NCBI RefSeq assembly: GCF_018219455.1
Contig: NZ_CP056122.1
Location: forward strand, 3,286,001-3,350,000
Length of the DNA stretch: 64,000 bases
Origin: Moritella sp. 5
Lineage (GTDB): Bacteria > Pseudomonadota > Gammaproteobacteria > Enterobacterales > Moritellaceae
Direction of reading: 5' to 3'
Shown here piece by piece: positions 48,339 through 57,837 of the stretch. A program made the position numbers and the translations under genes. The notes under the pieces were generated by a model, which made no database searches, was not told the origin of the DNA, and was given only the letters and a program-made list of their open reading frames with translations. The number at the start of each line of letters is the position of its first letter. Positions within the stretch are counted from its first letter, which is position 1.

Positions 48339-48602
48339 TTAAGCCGTAGCACGAGTCTCAGTAATAAATGCACTTAATGCATCAATAGATGAAAAATGGT
48401 GTTTAATCTCTTCCGAGTTTGCATCGATTTTGATGTCGTAATGTTTCTTTAGAATCAGGCCTAATTCAAGCGCATCAATACTGTCTAACCCTAAGCCTTC
48501 AACAAACAATGCATCCGCATCATTAATGTCTTCAACTTCAATATCTTCTAAATCTAGTTCAGTAATAATAAGCTGCTTTAGCTCTGTTTTTAAATCACTC
48601 AT
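48339..48602 (-). CDS. apeE: Acyl carrier protein (ApeE)
   Basis: 87 residues from MSDLKTELKQ; the frame is open 13 codons further upstream into the acyltransferase gene. The attachment Ser is in GLGLDSIDALELG. The start overlaps the acyltransferase gene by eight bases. Carrier of the growing polyene or starter. Confidence 0.9.
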   Translation of the reverse strand: MSDLKTELKQLIITELDLEDIEVEDINDADALFVEGLGLDSIDALELGLILKKHYDIKIDANSEEIKHHFSSIDALSAFITETRATA

Positions 48603-49368
48603 GGCTTCGTAGTTCCTGTTTAAAATAACGTTCAAGTTCACGACAATACTGGCGAACTTGCTTACTCATTGGTATCGCAGCTGCAACTGAAAGCGTTGGT
48701 ACATCACGTGTCAACTGCAACATAAATTTAGCTTTTTCGCTTGGAATTTGATACCAAGACTCTGCTTTAGTTAATGTACTTGGCGTTACATTAATTAATA
48801 CGGTTGTTATTGGCACCTGACAACGTAAAGCAATATTGGCTGCGCCACGTTGAAAGACCAATTCTTTCCCCGGTACTGTGCGTGTACCTTCAGGAAAAAT
48901 AATCAAGTTGTTACCCTGTTCTAATGATAATTTACATGCATCGAGCAAGGCTTCAGGGTCAGCATTACTAATATAGCCTGCATTTTTTATCACCCCGCGA
49001 ATAAAGGGATTACTAAATAAATGCGCTTTAACCACACAATCGGCATTGGGAATAATGGAAAGCAACACGACCACATCAATCAATGATGGATGATTAGCCA
49101 GGATCAATTGCCCTTGCTGCTGAGCCAGCTCTGCTCTATCACGCAGATCGAACTCGATGATTCGCGTAAATGCCATGGTGGCAATAAAAAAGCGAAAGCT
49201 ATAATGTACGGTTTTACGTGCAGTGCGTTTTTGCGCTTGTTCACCAGTGATACACAGTTTTTGAACAGGGAACACGAACAATGTCAGTATTAGGCCGCCA
49301 ATGCCAAATAAACTAAAACATATCGCAGTGGCCAATAAGCGCCAAAGGTAATTTAACTTTTTATACAC
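48595..49368 (-). CDS. apeD: 1-acyl-glycerol-3-phosphate-type acyltransferase (ApeD)
   Basis: 257 residues. PlsC family with the catalytic NHPSLID (NHX4D) and the FPEGTR motif. N-terminal hydrophobic anchor (about 9-30). It probably transfers the polyene or a fatty chain to a lipid head. Overlaps the chain-length factor gene by eight bases. Confidence 0.85.
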   Translation of the reverse strand: MYKKLNYLWRLLATAICFSLFGIGGLILTLFVFPVQKLCITGEQAQKRTARKTVHYSFRFFIATMAFTRIIEFDLRDRAELAQQQGQLILANHPSLIDVVVLLSIIPNADCVVKAHLFSNPFIRGVIKNAGYISNADPEALLDACKLSLEQGNNLIIFPEGTRTVPGKELVFQRGAANIALRCQVPITTVLINVTPSTLTKAESWYQIPSEKAKFMLQLTRDVPTLSVAAAIPMSKQVRQYCRELERYFKQELRSHE

Positions 49369-50146
49369 GTGACGAACCAGAGACTAAATCACAAGTCCAA
49401 ATATGGCGTTCTGATGTAAATTTCAGTGGAGAGTCTATGCTTGTTTGATTAAACCAATCTATAAAACACAAACCAGCAGGTAGATTCAATTCTGACGGCT
49501 CTTGCTCATTGCCAATCTTAGGTGTTGCGTGTGTAGAAAAACTAGCATCGATAGCAGCCAATGTCGTTGCAGTAGGGATTAAAGTAATCACCATAGATAT
49601 CGCGTGAGCGATTTGCTGCTCATCTTTAAATTGTGAATACAACTCAGGTAATTCACGATCGACATGCACGATAAGTAGCTTATTAGCACGACCTGACTTT
49701 AGTCGCGCGTAAGCATCAACAAAAGCATAAAAGAAACTATCTTTACCCGCAGAGATTGCATTAATCGCTTGTTTATTTTGTTTCAAAATACTGTATAAGC
49801 CCGGCACTGCGTTGTGCACAGAGGTACTAAATGCCGTCGGTGATATATCTTGGTCTGCTGTTAATTCAGTCAATAATTCAGCCGTTTTATGTAAATCACC
49901 ATGTCGGCTCGAAAATACAATATCAACTTGATTGGATACTTCTGGCGATACAGGCTGCTCTGATAGCGCGTTTTCAGCAGTATACAGTGCAATCTTCGCA
50001 AAAGGACTTAAACGACGTCGCTGCATAGCAGGCACAAAATCCAATTTTGGCCAAGTTAACGATTTATCTTTTACTTCATCAATATTTTTCGTTTTTCCAG
50101 CATCAGCAGCTGACCAAGAACTGATGCTTTCGATATATAACTTCAA
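49361..50146 (-). CDS. apeC: Ketosynthase-like chain length factor (ApeC)
   Basis: 261 residues. A shortened thiolase-fold protein (FVPAMQRRRLSPFAKIALYTAENAL; STSVHNAVPGLYSILKQ) without the active-site Cys. This marks a chain length factor that pairs with ApeO. The start is a TTG at 50146 preceded by AGGAG at good spacing; I see no better ATG. Confidence 0.85.
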   Translation of the reverse strand: MKLYIESISSWSAADAGKTKNIDEVKDKSLTWPKLDFVPAMQRRRLSPFAKIALYTAENALSEQPVSPEVSNQVDIVFSSRHGDLHKTAELLTELTADQDISPTAFSTSVHNAVPGLYSILKQNKQAINAISAGKDSFFYAFVDAYARLKSGRANKLLIVHVDRELPELYSQFKDEQQIAHAISMVITLIPTATTLAAIDASFSTHATPKIGNEQEPSELNLPAGLCFIDWFNQTSIDSPLKFTSERHIWTCDLVSGSSRV

Positions 50147-50402
50147 TGGTTTCTCCTAAAGCTAAAATAGCGACAATATTTACGCCGCCATAGTAATTAA
50201 TCGTCAATAATAAATCAACAGCCAAAAAATTGAACAATTATATATCAACAAGTTATAATCGAGCATTCATTCTACGCCGTAAGGAGATAACCGCTATCCA
50301 ATTGAAATATATACAATAACACCACAGACTGATTTTCACTTTCACTGACGTTTATTTACGTTGATTTACACTCGCTGACAAAGTCGATTTAGTTTTATTC
50401 GA
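50147..50402. other. Spacer before apeC with possible internal promoter
   Basis: About 250 bp, AT-rich, on the minus strand between the methyltransferase and chain length factor genes. Several -10-like TATAAT/TTTATT words and a TTGACG are present, but none forms a clear pair. Transcription of the core cluster could start here. Confidence 0.35.
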
Positions 50403-51473
50403 TTATTTTTTCTTACAAGCAAGCAGTGTATGCCCAAGGCCTAAATCATCAGTATCCTGATCAACATACATACCCGCCTCTTGGATCAAGCGCATCATAT
50501 CTTTTGAGTGATACATACGACTATTACCATTTGCCATAGCAGTAAAATAGATGGATGTTGCATTCACACAATAAGCACCTGCTTCGTAGGGCTGTCTATC
50601 CCAGAAGGTTTCTAAGATATATAAACGACTGTCGGCGGTCATGACGTCTGCGGCACGTTTTAGGATACTTAAGATCTCACTTTTACTAAAGCAATCTAAG
50701 AACTGACTCATCCAAATCGTATCAGCACCATCAAAAAAGGTACGGCTTTCATCCAGTAAATCAGTTTCATGCCCGTGAATACGATCGTCAACCCCGGCCT
50801 CTTTCGCATTTGCCAACGCAACATTAAGCTGCCCCGGTAAATCCATGATAGTCATGTTTACGGTTTCATCATGCTTCGTACACGCTAATGACCATTTACC
50901 CGTATTACCACCCACATCTAAAATGTGTTTAGGCTTGTGTTCAAACAACAAGGCGAGTACTTCAGGAAAGGCATGGTCTGAATAATAATGATCAAATTCG
51001 AACCAGCTTCTTTTCGCTTCTTCTGGTAACTGACTTAGACCTGGATAAATGGTTTTCCAATCACCAAATACCTGTAAACCAGCTGGCGTCCCCGTTTCAA
51101 TAGCTTTATCTAAATCAAACAGGCCTTGATAACAGACGTGGTGGGTAAAATCGAGATTCTTTAATGCCATGTCATCGTTAAGCAAAAAATAGCCGACTTT
51201 ATCTAAAATGAAGTTACCATCTTGTTGCCACACTAAACCCATGCTCAATCCCATATCAAGCAATACGCTGATACCATACTCACTGGTATCAAGCTTGTCA
51301 GTCAATGCTGATAAACAAATGCCTTGCTTGCCTGCTTCATCAACCGCTTTTAAAATACCAAACTTTAATAGGCAGCGCGCAACCTGAAATGCAACGGGTG
51401 CGAATGCGATTTTCTGCGCTTCAAATTTTGCATTAAACGCTGATACTTCAGCCGGTTTCTCATAAAATGCCAT
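50403..51473 (-). CDS. SAM-dependent O-methyltransferase at the start of the aryl polyene cluster
   Basis: About 356 residues from MAFYEKP (a GGAG is six bases upstream; the frame also opens at 51485). An N-terminal winged-helix dimerisation domain precedes the SAM-binding fold (HILDVGGNTGKWSL). The C-terminus resembles CrtF/small-molecule O-methyltransferases. It probably methylates the aromatic head group hydroxyl, as in APE molecules with methoxy groups. It is the likely first gene of the operon. Confidence 0.82.
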   Translation of the reverse strand: MAFYEKPAEVSAFNAKFEAQKIAFAPVAFQVARCLLKFGILKAVDEAGKQGICLSALTDKLDTSEYGISVLLDMGLSMGLVWQQDGNFILDKVGYFLLNDDMALKNLDFTHHVCYQGLFDLDKAIETGTPAGLQVFGDWKTIYPGLSQLPEEAKRSWFEFDHYYSDHAFPEVLALLFEHKPKHILDVGGNTGKWSLACTKHDETVNMTIMDLPGQLNVALANAKEAGVDDRIHGHETDLLDESRTFFDGADTIWMSQFLDCFSKSEILSILKRAADVMTADSRLYILETFWDRQPYEAGAYCVNATSIYFTAMANGNSRMYHSKDMMRLIQEAGMYVDQDTDDLGLGHTLLACKKK

Positions 51474-51708
51474 CATTAACTCCATGAATGAATTTAAAAT
51501 ATATGAATATAAATTATTTTAATAGTTTAACGTATTTTAATTAGATTTTCCGATTAAGATCATCGCTATACATACAAACAAAATGGTGCACAGCTAGTCA
51601 CATAACCATCTGAATTAAAAACGAATAATGATAGATTACAATTGGAATTTGCTAGCCAAAAAGAATTTATAAAGAAGAGTAATTGATATTTCGCAATGCA
51701 GAAAACCA

Positions 51709-51738
51709 AAAAAGCCTGCTTATATAAGCAGGCTTTTT
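51709..51738 (-). terminator. Bidirectional terminator by tRNA-His
   Basis: Near-perfect palindrome AAAAAGCCTGCTTA / TAAGCAGGCTTTTT, 5 bp past the tRNA 3' end. It ends tRNA-His transcription and could stop readthrough toward the aryl polyene genes. Confidence 0.8.
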
Positions 51739-51742
51739 AATA

Positions 51743-51818
51743 TGGGGCGACTGAAGGGATTTGAACCCTCGACAACCGGAATCACAATCCGGGGCTCTAC
51801 CAACTGAGCTACAACCGC
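51743..51818 (-). tRNA. tRNA-His (GTG)
   Basis: 76-nt cloverleaf with encoded CCA. D-loop AGCTCAGTTGGTAGAGC, anticodon loop TTGTGAT (anticodon GTG), T-loop GGGTTCAAATCCC. The extra G at 51819 sits where tRNA-His carries its extra 5' G, with C at the discriminator position. No other tRNA is adjacent. Confidence 0.96.
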
Positions 51819-52170
51819 CATTAACTTTCGACTTAACCCCGCTAAAAACTAGCCAGACCGTCTGTTGTTTCGATGGAGAGATTATGCAGTAGTTAGATTA
51901 AACATGCAAGCCTGCTTGTTTCGCATGAACACTTTGCACGCCCTTCGATTTAAATTTAAGCAAACCAATGGGGTTAGTAGTAAATAAGTACACCAACCAA
52001 ATGTTCAACACCATCATGTTGTCTTTAAAATAGTTATTTTTGCCTTGTTGTGGCTAATTAACTTAAATATGCTCAATTAGATATATACGTCTAATTTACT
52101 GTGGCATAACGAACATCATAAATAATGACCTTATCGTGAAAGCGAAACTGATATTGAGGTAACAAAGATC
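51819..52170. other. Gap between tRNA-His and the MBL-like gene
   Basis: Contains the tRNA promoter (not clearly visible) and probably that of the MBL-like gene: TTGCCT at 52040-52045, 17 bp, then TTAAAT at 52063-52068. No other feature seen. Confidence 0.35.
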
Positions 52171-52950
52171 ATGAGTGAACACATTATAAATATTTCGAAT
52201 AACTTCTGGAACATTCGAGGCGACTTTAAAATTGGCGGTATACTAAACATTGGCACTCATGCCTCGATAGTTCGCTGTGCGAATGGGAAGTTTGTGCTAT
52301 TAGATGCCTATACGCTACGCGGGAAGCTAAAGAATCAAGTCGATGCGCTAACAAACAATGGGGCTGATCTAGAAGCCATCATTAACTTACACCCTTTCCA
52401 CACCATACATGTGAAAAAAGTGCATGAACTCTATCCTAATGCCAAGCTGTATGGCACACAGCGCCATCATGAAAAATTGTCCGAACTACCTTGGCAATCA
52501 CAACTCACAGAATCAAGTGAGTTTGCAGCCTTGTTTGCTGATGACTTTGAGTTTTCAGTACCCGCTGGCGTAGATTTTATTTCAAGTAATGAAAACCTAC
52601 ACTTTTCATCTGTACTTGCGTATCACAAAGCGTCTAAAACTATTCACGCGGACGATACTTTAATGTACTTAAAGTTTCCGAGTATCATTGGTGTGCTTAA
52701 AAAGCCAGAAGTCTCATTTCACATGACATTGCCACATACTCTCGAAAAAAGAGCTGGTGCAGCAACAGACTTCCATAATTGGGGGACGCAATTGATTAAG
52801 CAATGGGGCGATGCTGAAAACTTATGCGCTGCGCATTCTTCCTCTTTATTAGGAAATGAACATTCATCGCCTTCTGTCGCCGATAAAATAGCATCCGCGT
52901 TAAAAAAGGTAGAAAATACATTACAAGCGCACGAGAAGAAATTCGGGTGA
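52171..52950 (+). CDS. Metallo-beta-lactamase-fold-like hypothetical protein
   Basis: 259 residues with no signal peptide. The sequence has the layout of an MBL-fold protein (FVLLDAYTLRGKLKNQVDALTN, then IINLHPFHTIHVKKV and a later HADDTLMYLK). The canonical HXHXDH is replaced by HPFHTIH, so metal binding and hydrolase activity are doubtful. GAGGT lies upstream of the ATG. It faces the exbD gene tail to tail. Role unknown. Confidence 0.6.
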   Translation: MSEHIINISNNFWNIRGDFKIGGILNIGTHASIVRCANGKFVLLDAYTLRGKLKNQVDALTNNGADLEAIINLHPFHTIHVKKVHELYPNAKLYGTQRHHEKLSELPWQSQLTESSEFAALFADDFEFSVPAGVDFISSNENLHFSSVLAYHKASKTIHADDTLMYLKFPSIIGVLKKPEVSFHMTLPHTLEKRAGAATDFHNWGTQLIKQWGDAENLCAAHSSSLLGNEHSSPSVADKIASALKKVENTLQAHEKKFG

Positions 52951-52954
52951 TCCC

Positions 52955-53368
52955 CTACTCTTCTTCAATTAATAACTGAGTTGCACTAATTTTATTCTCT
53001 TGTAAAAAGGCAAGCAACTTAACCATGTGCTGAATTTGAGCTGTTTTATCTGAGGCTATCACAATTTCAGCATCCGGTTTATCCGTAACCAGCATCACGA
53101 GCGCAGTAGTGAAGGACTCCCAATCACTAAACTGTTCACCTTGCAGAGCCCAATAAGGTGCTTGTGCTAAAATATTAATCGTCACCGATTTATTATCAAC
53201 TTCACTTGTTACGGCATTGTCTGAAGTCGGTAGGTCTACTTCTAATGTTTGTAACTTAATACTCGCCGTCAGCAGCAAAAAAACCATAACAATAAAGATG
53301 ATATCCAATAACGGGGTTAAATCCGGTAATATGCTCTCTGTCTCATTATCTTGGCTAACTCTGATCAT
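52955..53368 (-). CDS. exbD: ExbD biopolymer transport protein
   Basis: 137 residues. One N-terminal membrane helix (about 18-40) with the conserved Asp in PLLDIIFIVMVFLL, and a periplasmic domain. It forms the proton channel with ExbB to energise TonB. Overlaps exbB by four bases. Confidence 0.92.
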   Translation of the reverse strand: MIRVSQDNETESILPDLTPLLDIIFIVMVFLLLTASIKLQTLEVDLPTSDNAVTSEVDNKSVTINILAQAPYWALQGEQFSDWESFTTALVMLVTDKPDAEIVIASDKTAQIQHMVKLLAFLQENKISATQLLIEEE

Positions 53369-54138
53369 GCTGCACTGCCTCGGTTGTTGCTAATCGGTGA
53401 ATGACTCTGTTCTTTAGTGCTAGAGTTTACCGCTTCAATATCCTGACAGACTGGGTTAGCCTTACCTTCGAGTTGTAACCCTTCTAACCACAGATTACAA
53501 AAATTAAGCGCATGTTCTAATTTATTGATCACTTTATCAGCCCAAAGCCCTAATAACTGCGATGCAGCAATGGCCGGCAAAGCCACCAATAGTCCTGCTG
53601 CCGTGGTATGCATTGCAATACCTAAACCATCAGCAAGATCGTTAGGCGTTACAGCCCCCGAACTTGCCGCGACAGCTTTAAACATATCGATTAAGCCTAT
53701 GACTGTACCTAATAGACCTAATAATGGGCTTAATACACCAATCAAAGCCAATAGTTTTAATCCAGCACGTAGTTGTTGACGTTTTTGTTGTAACCACATT
53801 CCAGCGGCATCTTCACGTAACGATTTGGTAAAATGACGATGCTGGATCAACATCGCAACACCACGACTCATTAAAACCTGTTCTTTACCTAAATTCTGAG
53901 CTAATTGTGTTAATTCAGCATCATTACTTGGTTGGTGTTGGCTCAAAAGCTTACCTATACGATGTGGCCCAACCCGAGTAAAGATAAATAACTGAACTAA
54001 GCGCTCAAGTACAATCGTGAGAGTGATCGCGGAACATAATAATAAGGGTAACGTCATTAACCCTAACTGGGTTTGTAGATCCAGAAACGTTTGTGTCATT
54101 AACTCTAAGTGGCTTTGTAAATCGGGGAAATTCGACAT
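53365..54138 (-). CDS. exbB: ExbB/TolQ-type proton channel protein
   Basis: 257 residues. Three membrane helices; the last two carry LKLLALIGVLSPLLGLLGTVIGLIDMF and GIAMHTTAAGLLVALPAIAASQLL. Works with ExbD and TonB. Starts 2 bp after the tonB stop. Confidence 0.92.
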   Translation of the reverse strand: MSNFPDLQSHLELMTQTFLDLQTQLGLMTLPLLLCSAITLTIVLERLVQLFIFTRVGPHRIGKLLSQHQPSNDAELTQLAQNLGKEQVLMSRGVAMLIQHRHFTKSLREDAAGMWLQQKRQQLRAGLKLLALIGVLSPLLGLLGTVIGLIDMFKAVAASSGAVTPNDLADGLGIAMHTTAAGLLVALPAIAASQLLGLWADKVINKLEHALNFCNLWLEGLQLEGKANPVCQDIEAVNSSTKEQSHSPISNNRGSAA

Positions 54139-54140
54139 GA

Positions 54141-54905
54141 TTAATCCAGTTTAAATTTTATCGGAACATAAACACGATGGGCAACAGCTTGACCATTCAC
54201 TTTATAAGGTAAGAATTTCCACTGAGCGATAGCATTGGAAGCAGCTTTGTCTAACATTTTAGTGCCTGAAGAATCTTTTAATTTAATCTTAATTTGCTTA
54301 CCATTCTCATCTAACCAAACTTCATATACCACTGTTCCTTCAATCCCTTTACGCTTTGCGAGTCTAGGGTAACTTGGTGGTTGTGGCGTTTCAGAAAAAC
54401 GAGATTCACTCACTAACTGTGGCACATCAGTCACACCAGCTTTTGCGTCTGCACTGGCTTGTTGTCTTATTTTAGGTTCTGGTTCGATTATTTTTTTTGG
54501 TTCAACTTGTTCAGGCTTAGCAGGCTTCGGTTCTTCTTTATCAGAAGTCACAGGTTCAGGAGCCTTTGATGCAACAGGCTTTTGCTCTTTAGGGATAACT
54601 GTCTTTTTCTTTTTTACGTCTGATTCGACCGGATGTGGTTTCGCTTTCGGGCCAGGCTTAACTTTAGGCTTAGATTCAACGTTAGGTTTTGCCTTTTCGG
54701 CTTGTTTTACCTTCTCTGATGGCTGCGTTTTAGTTTTTGTGTTAACAACGGGTACTGCTGGCGCTTTCATAAAGTTCACTGATACGCTATTAGATTTACT
54801 ACCCACAGGCATAGCAAACGTTGTGTTTTCAGGTGCTGACCACAACATTGCACTGTGCAATGTTAGCGATAACGCGCCTGCGACTAAATAACGGTTTAAA
54901 TTCAA
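54141..54905 (-). CDS. tonB: TonB energy-transducing protein
   Basis: 254 residues. N-terminal membrane anchor, long Pro/Lys/Glu-rich periplasmic spacer (about 55-165), and C-terminal TonB domain (YPRLAKRKGIEGTVVYEVWLDENG; WKFLPYKVNGQAV). It transmits inner-membrane energy to outer-membrane receptors. First gene of tonB-exbB-exbD and likely Fur-regulated. Confidence 0.93.
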   Translation of the reverse strand: MNLNRYLVAGALSLTLHSAMLWSAPENTTFAMPVGSKSNSVSVNFMKAPAVPVVNTKTKTQPSEKVKQAEKAKPNVESKPKVKPGPKAKPHPVESDVKKKKTVIPKEQKPVASKAPEPVTSDKEEPKPAKPEQVEPKKIIEPEPKIRQQASADAKAGVTDVPQLVSESRFSETPQPPSYPRLAKRKGIEGTVVYEVWLDENGKQIKIKLKDSSGTKMLDKAASNAIAQWKFLPYKVNGQAVAHRVYVPIKFKLD

Positions 54906-54969
54906 ACTAATCGTCCTGAAATACTAACTTTGAAATGACAATGAGAGTTATTATTATTCACATCTCAAA

Positions 54970-54988
54970 CAATAGCAATTATCATTTG
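54970..54988. promoter_or_regulatory. Fur-box-like site upstream of tonB
   Basis: Reverse-strand AAATGATAATTGCTATT matches the 19-bp Fur box at about 13 of 17 aligned positions. A second weaker AT-rich copy lies nearer tonB at about 54938-54958. Confidence 0.5.
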
Positions 54989-55083
54989 TATTTAACATTC
55001 AAGACGATTTCACTTTGTTGTTTTTATATACACGTATTTATATGCATAAAAACGTGTATATAATTAACGCTTATCAACGGATA

Positions 55084-57246
55084 TTAAAATTTCCAATCAA
55101 CAGCTATACCCCAGTTACGGCCCGCTTCTGCTTTACGGTCAACACCTTTATCACCAGGTTTTACGCTACTTACGTCATCGTATAACCAATATTGCTTATC
55201 AAAGGCATTAAATAGACCCGCAGTCAGTGTCACATCAGTGATAGGACGATAATATGCAGTAACATCAACAACCGTGTAGCCAGCAACAGATGCTATTGCG
55301 TCATCAGCCCAGTTGGATTTACTTGCAACCATGTTAATGTTTAACAATGTACCAAGTTTACCGTTCGCTGCATCATAACCTAAGCCTAAATCACTTGTTA
55401 ACGGTGCAATAGTGTCTAATGCTTTATCCGTATCTTTATTATAACCTTCTAAATAAGCAATACTGAACTTACTGTACATGCCTGCAGGCGCATTAATCGC
55501 TTCATCTAGTAATAATGTAGAACTAAATTCAACACCATAGATTTCAGCACTTGCTATATTGCCTTTAGTCGAATGATCCTTATTACCAACTTTACCTAAC
55601 TTAACCTCGGCAATAAGATCTGTGTAATCATTATAAAATGCCACAAGTTCAGTACGAACTGCATTGGTCTGAGTACGAATACCCATCTCGTATGACACGC
55701 TTGATTCAGGTTTCAGATCTGGATTAGCATCAATAACAGCACCTGTATCGTAGAAGTAATATAAGTCATAAACAGTCGGCGCTTTAAAACCTTGGCTGAT
55801 TTGTGTAAAACCACTAAAGTTGTCAGTGAAGTGGTAAACAGAACCTAATTTAGCAGTGAATGCATCACTTGAACTATCTGGATATTCAGTATCTAAGCCA
55901 TCATTCGTTTCTGGTGATGCTTTAAATGAATCATAACGTAAGCCCGCAGTGACGATCAGACGTTCATCTAAATAGAAACCTTGGTCTTGGGCAAATACAC
56001 CCCATTGAGTGAGGGTCGCATCTGGCATATCTGTGTGCCCAGGGCGAACCGTATTCTTATCATATTTGTAATCGACATTTTTAGTCGCAAAATCGTTCTG
56101 TAAGAAACTTGTACCATAAGTGATCTGATGGTAACTATTTTCCAATTCAATCAATTTATCAAACTGAGCGTCGAATTGAATTGATTCATCATTTGCATCA
56201 CGTTCACGCATACGACGGCCATTCTTGTTAGTCGTATCATAGTTTTTAGACAGTGAATTGGTTTTTTGGAAGTTTAATTTCCAATCCAGGGTATCAAAAG
56301 CCACATTATTAGCGGTCCACTCATGTTCAATTCCAACACGTAAACGTGTAGTCAAATCTTCATTATGATTATCTACATAAACATATTGATCACCAAGGGT
56401 TGGGTGACCAGGAAACATATTATAGCCTTCTTCAGAAAGCTCATCTTCATCATATGTATTGGTATAATATTCAGTTGTCAGACCAATACGATGCTGATCA
56501 TTTAATTGATAAAATGCTTTTGCCAGTAAATTACCCACTTGCTGGTCTGCAGGATTAGCGGCTCCGCGGTCACGTCCATTTATATCCGCGCCATTACTGT
56601 GTGTCTCGTATTCGTTAGCGTCTTTATACGTTAGCATAACGAGCGTTTCTAACTTATCTTTACGCATTGCCCAAGTGCCAGTCGTTTTGAAACTGTTATC
56701 AACACTTTTATAGCCGCTTTTGATCCCAAATGCGTTTTCATTACCATCTGTTTTTAGCACATCGTCTGGGTTTTTAGTACGCATAACGACTGCACCGCCC
56801 AATGCATCAGAACCATATAAAGTAGATGAAGGACCTTTGTTTATTTCGATACTTTGCAGCGTATCAACTTCAATTGAACTCGGATATTTACGCTGTTCGT
56901 TTGAACCTGGATTATAAGGTACAGGCTGCGCGACACCATCAACCATGATTTTAACTCGGCTATCATCCATACCACGAATATTAATACCAGACATGCCAAA
57001 ACGACCAGAACCATTTACCGCAACACCTGGTGTTGCTTTTAAGGCTTCTTTAATATCTGCAGCCATGGTTTTATCAATGCTGTCTGCTGACACACTACTA
57101 ATGGAACTTGAAACATCATTAATACTTTGCTCAGTACGCGTTGCAGAGACAACAACCTCATCAAGAGATGTTACAGCAGCTGCGTAACTATTTGTTGAGA
57201 TGGCGAGTAAAATAGCGCTAGTTAGTATATTCATTTGAGCTGACAT
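55084..57246 (-). CDS. TonB-dependent outer-membrane receptor, probably for haem
   Basis: 720 residues from the ATG at 57246 (GAAGGA six bases upstream; the frame also opens at 57285). Signal peptide (about 1-22), plug domain beginning near LDEVVVSATRTEQSI, then a 22-strand barrel ending in a terminal Phe. GFKAPTVYDLYYF and NPDLKPESS match the FRAP and NPNL motifs of haem receptors. It should import haem or haemoglobin-type iron, driven by the adjacent TonB-ExbB-ExbD, though the exact ligand is unproven. Confidence 0.87.
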   Translation of the reverse strand: MSAQMNILTSAILLAISTNSYAAAVTSLDEVVVSATRTEQSINDVSSSISSVSADSIDKTMAADIKEALKATPGVAVNGSGRFGMSGINIRGMDDSRVKIMVDGVAQPVPYNPGSNEQRKYPSSIEVDTLQSIEINKGPSSTLYGSDALGGAVVMRTKNPDDVLKTDGNENAFGIKSGYKSVDNSFKTTGTWAMRKDKLETLVMLTYKDANEYETHSNGADINGRDRGAANPADQQVGNLLAKAFYQLNDQHRIGLTTEYYTNTYDEDELSEEGYNMFPGHPTLGDQYVYVDNHNEDLTTRLRVGIEHEWTANNVAFDTLDWKLNFQKTNSLSKNYDTTNKNGRRMRERDANDESIQFDAQFDKLIELENSYHQITYGTSFLQNDFATKNVDYKYDKNTVRPGHTDMPDATLTQWGVFAQDQGFYLDERLIVTAGLRYDSFKASPETNDGLDTEYPDSSSDAFTAKLGSVYHFTDNFSGFTQISQGFKAPTVYDLYYFYDTGAVIDANPDLKPESSVSYEMGIRTQTNAVRTELVAFYNDYTDLIAEVKLGKVGNKDHSTKGNIASAEIYGVEFSSTLLLDEAINAPAGMYSKFSIAYLEGYNKDTDKALDTIAPLTSDLGLGYDAANGKLGTLLNINMVASKSNWADDAIASVAGYTVVDVTAYYRPITDVTLTAGLFNAFDKQYWLYDDVSSVKPGDKGVDRKAEAGRNWGIAVDWKF

Positions 57247-57298
57247 GTTTTTTCCTTCAAGTGTCATAACCAATTTGTCGAGCATACTACCAAAGGCA

Positions 57299-57323
57299 AA
57301 TGAGAATTACTATCGTTCTCATT
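57299..57323. promoter_or_regulatory. Fur-box-like site upstream of the receptor
   Basis: Inverted repeat AATGAGAA-N9-TTCTCATT, 53 bp upstream of the receptor start. It resembles a Fur operator and would repress the receptor when iron is plentiful. Confidence 0.65.
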
Positions 57324-57837
57324 AATATTTACATTTACTTTGCACTAAATGACCACATTTAAGGTTTAGGATAAAGTATTTTATTGTAATTAATGGTATG
57401 CGTAAGTTTTGCGCAGTTTTTTAAGCACTATTAGTCATTTATGTTGCTCAGGAATCAACATTAAACTATAAATAATGAATAAAAATGAAAATATGCTATA
57501 TTCAGGCGCTATTTTTTAATTAACCTATCCATAATAGATAGCTACACTACAAATTTCGCCGTTTAGAACGGTAAAAATTTGTTTATGTACTTAGGTATGG
57601 CACCTAGGTATTTAATATATTTTTTTATATATTTAATAAGTGTTTAACGCTCAGAGTAAACAATCCAGTCATCAATCATGAGGCTGTGAATATCAATGGT
57701 TCGGATTCATCCCGCCACACTATTTACTCGGTATTAAATCTCAACTTCAATCATAAAATCAGCGTTATGATCTGTTTACTTACATTCATTTCAAATTAAG
57801 TAAAACATATCAGACTGATAAATAACCAAGAGGTAAT
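57324..57837. other. Structured intergenic leader before gltS
   Basis: About 510 bp with no gene. Three local hairpins stand out: AAATTT-CG-CCGTT / AACGG-TAA-AAATTT (57551-57580), CTTAGGT / ACCTAGG (57590-57608) followed by a T-rich run, and GTTTA / TAAAC (57642-57661). The second could be an attenuator. No known riboswitch is recognised. Confidence 0.35.

Noticed and set aside
55025-55062. Long inverted repeat TATATACACGT / ACGTGTATATA as a terminator
   Set aside because: It lacks a T run on the strand where the receptor gene ends, so I do not call it a terminator; it may just be AT-rich symmetry.
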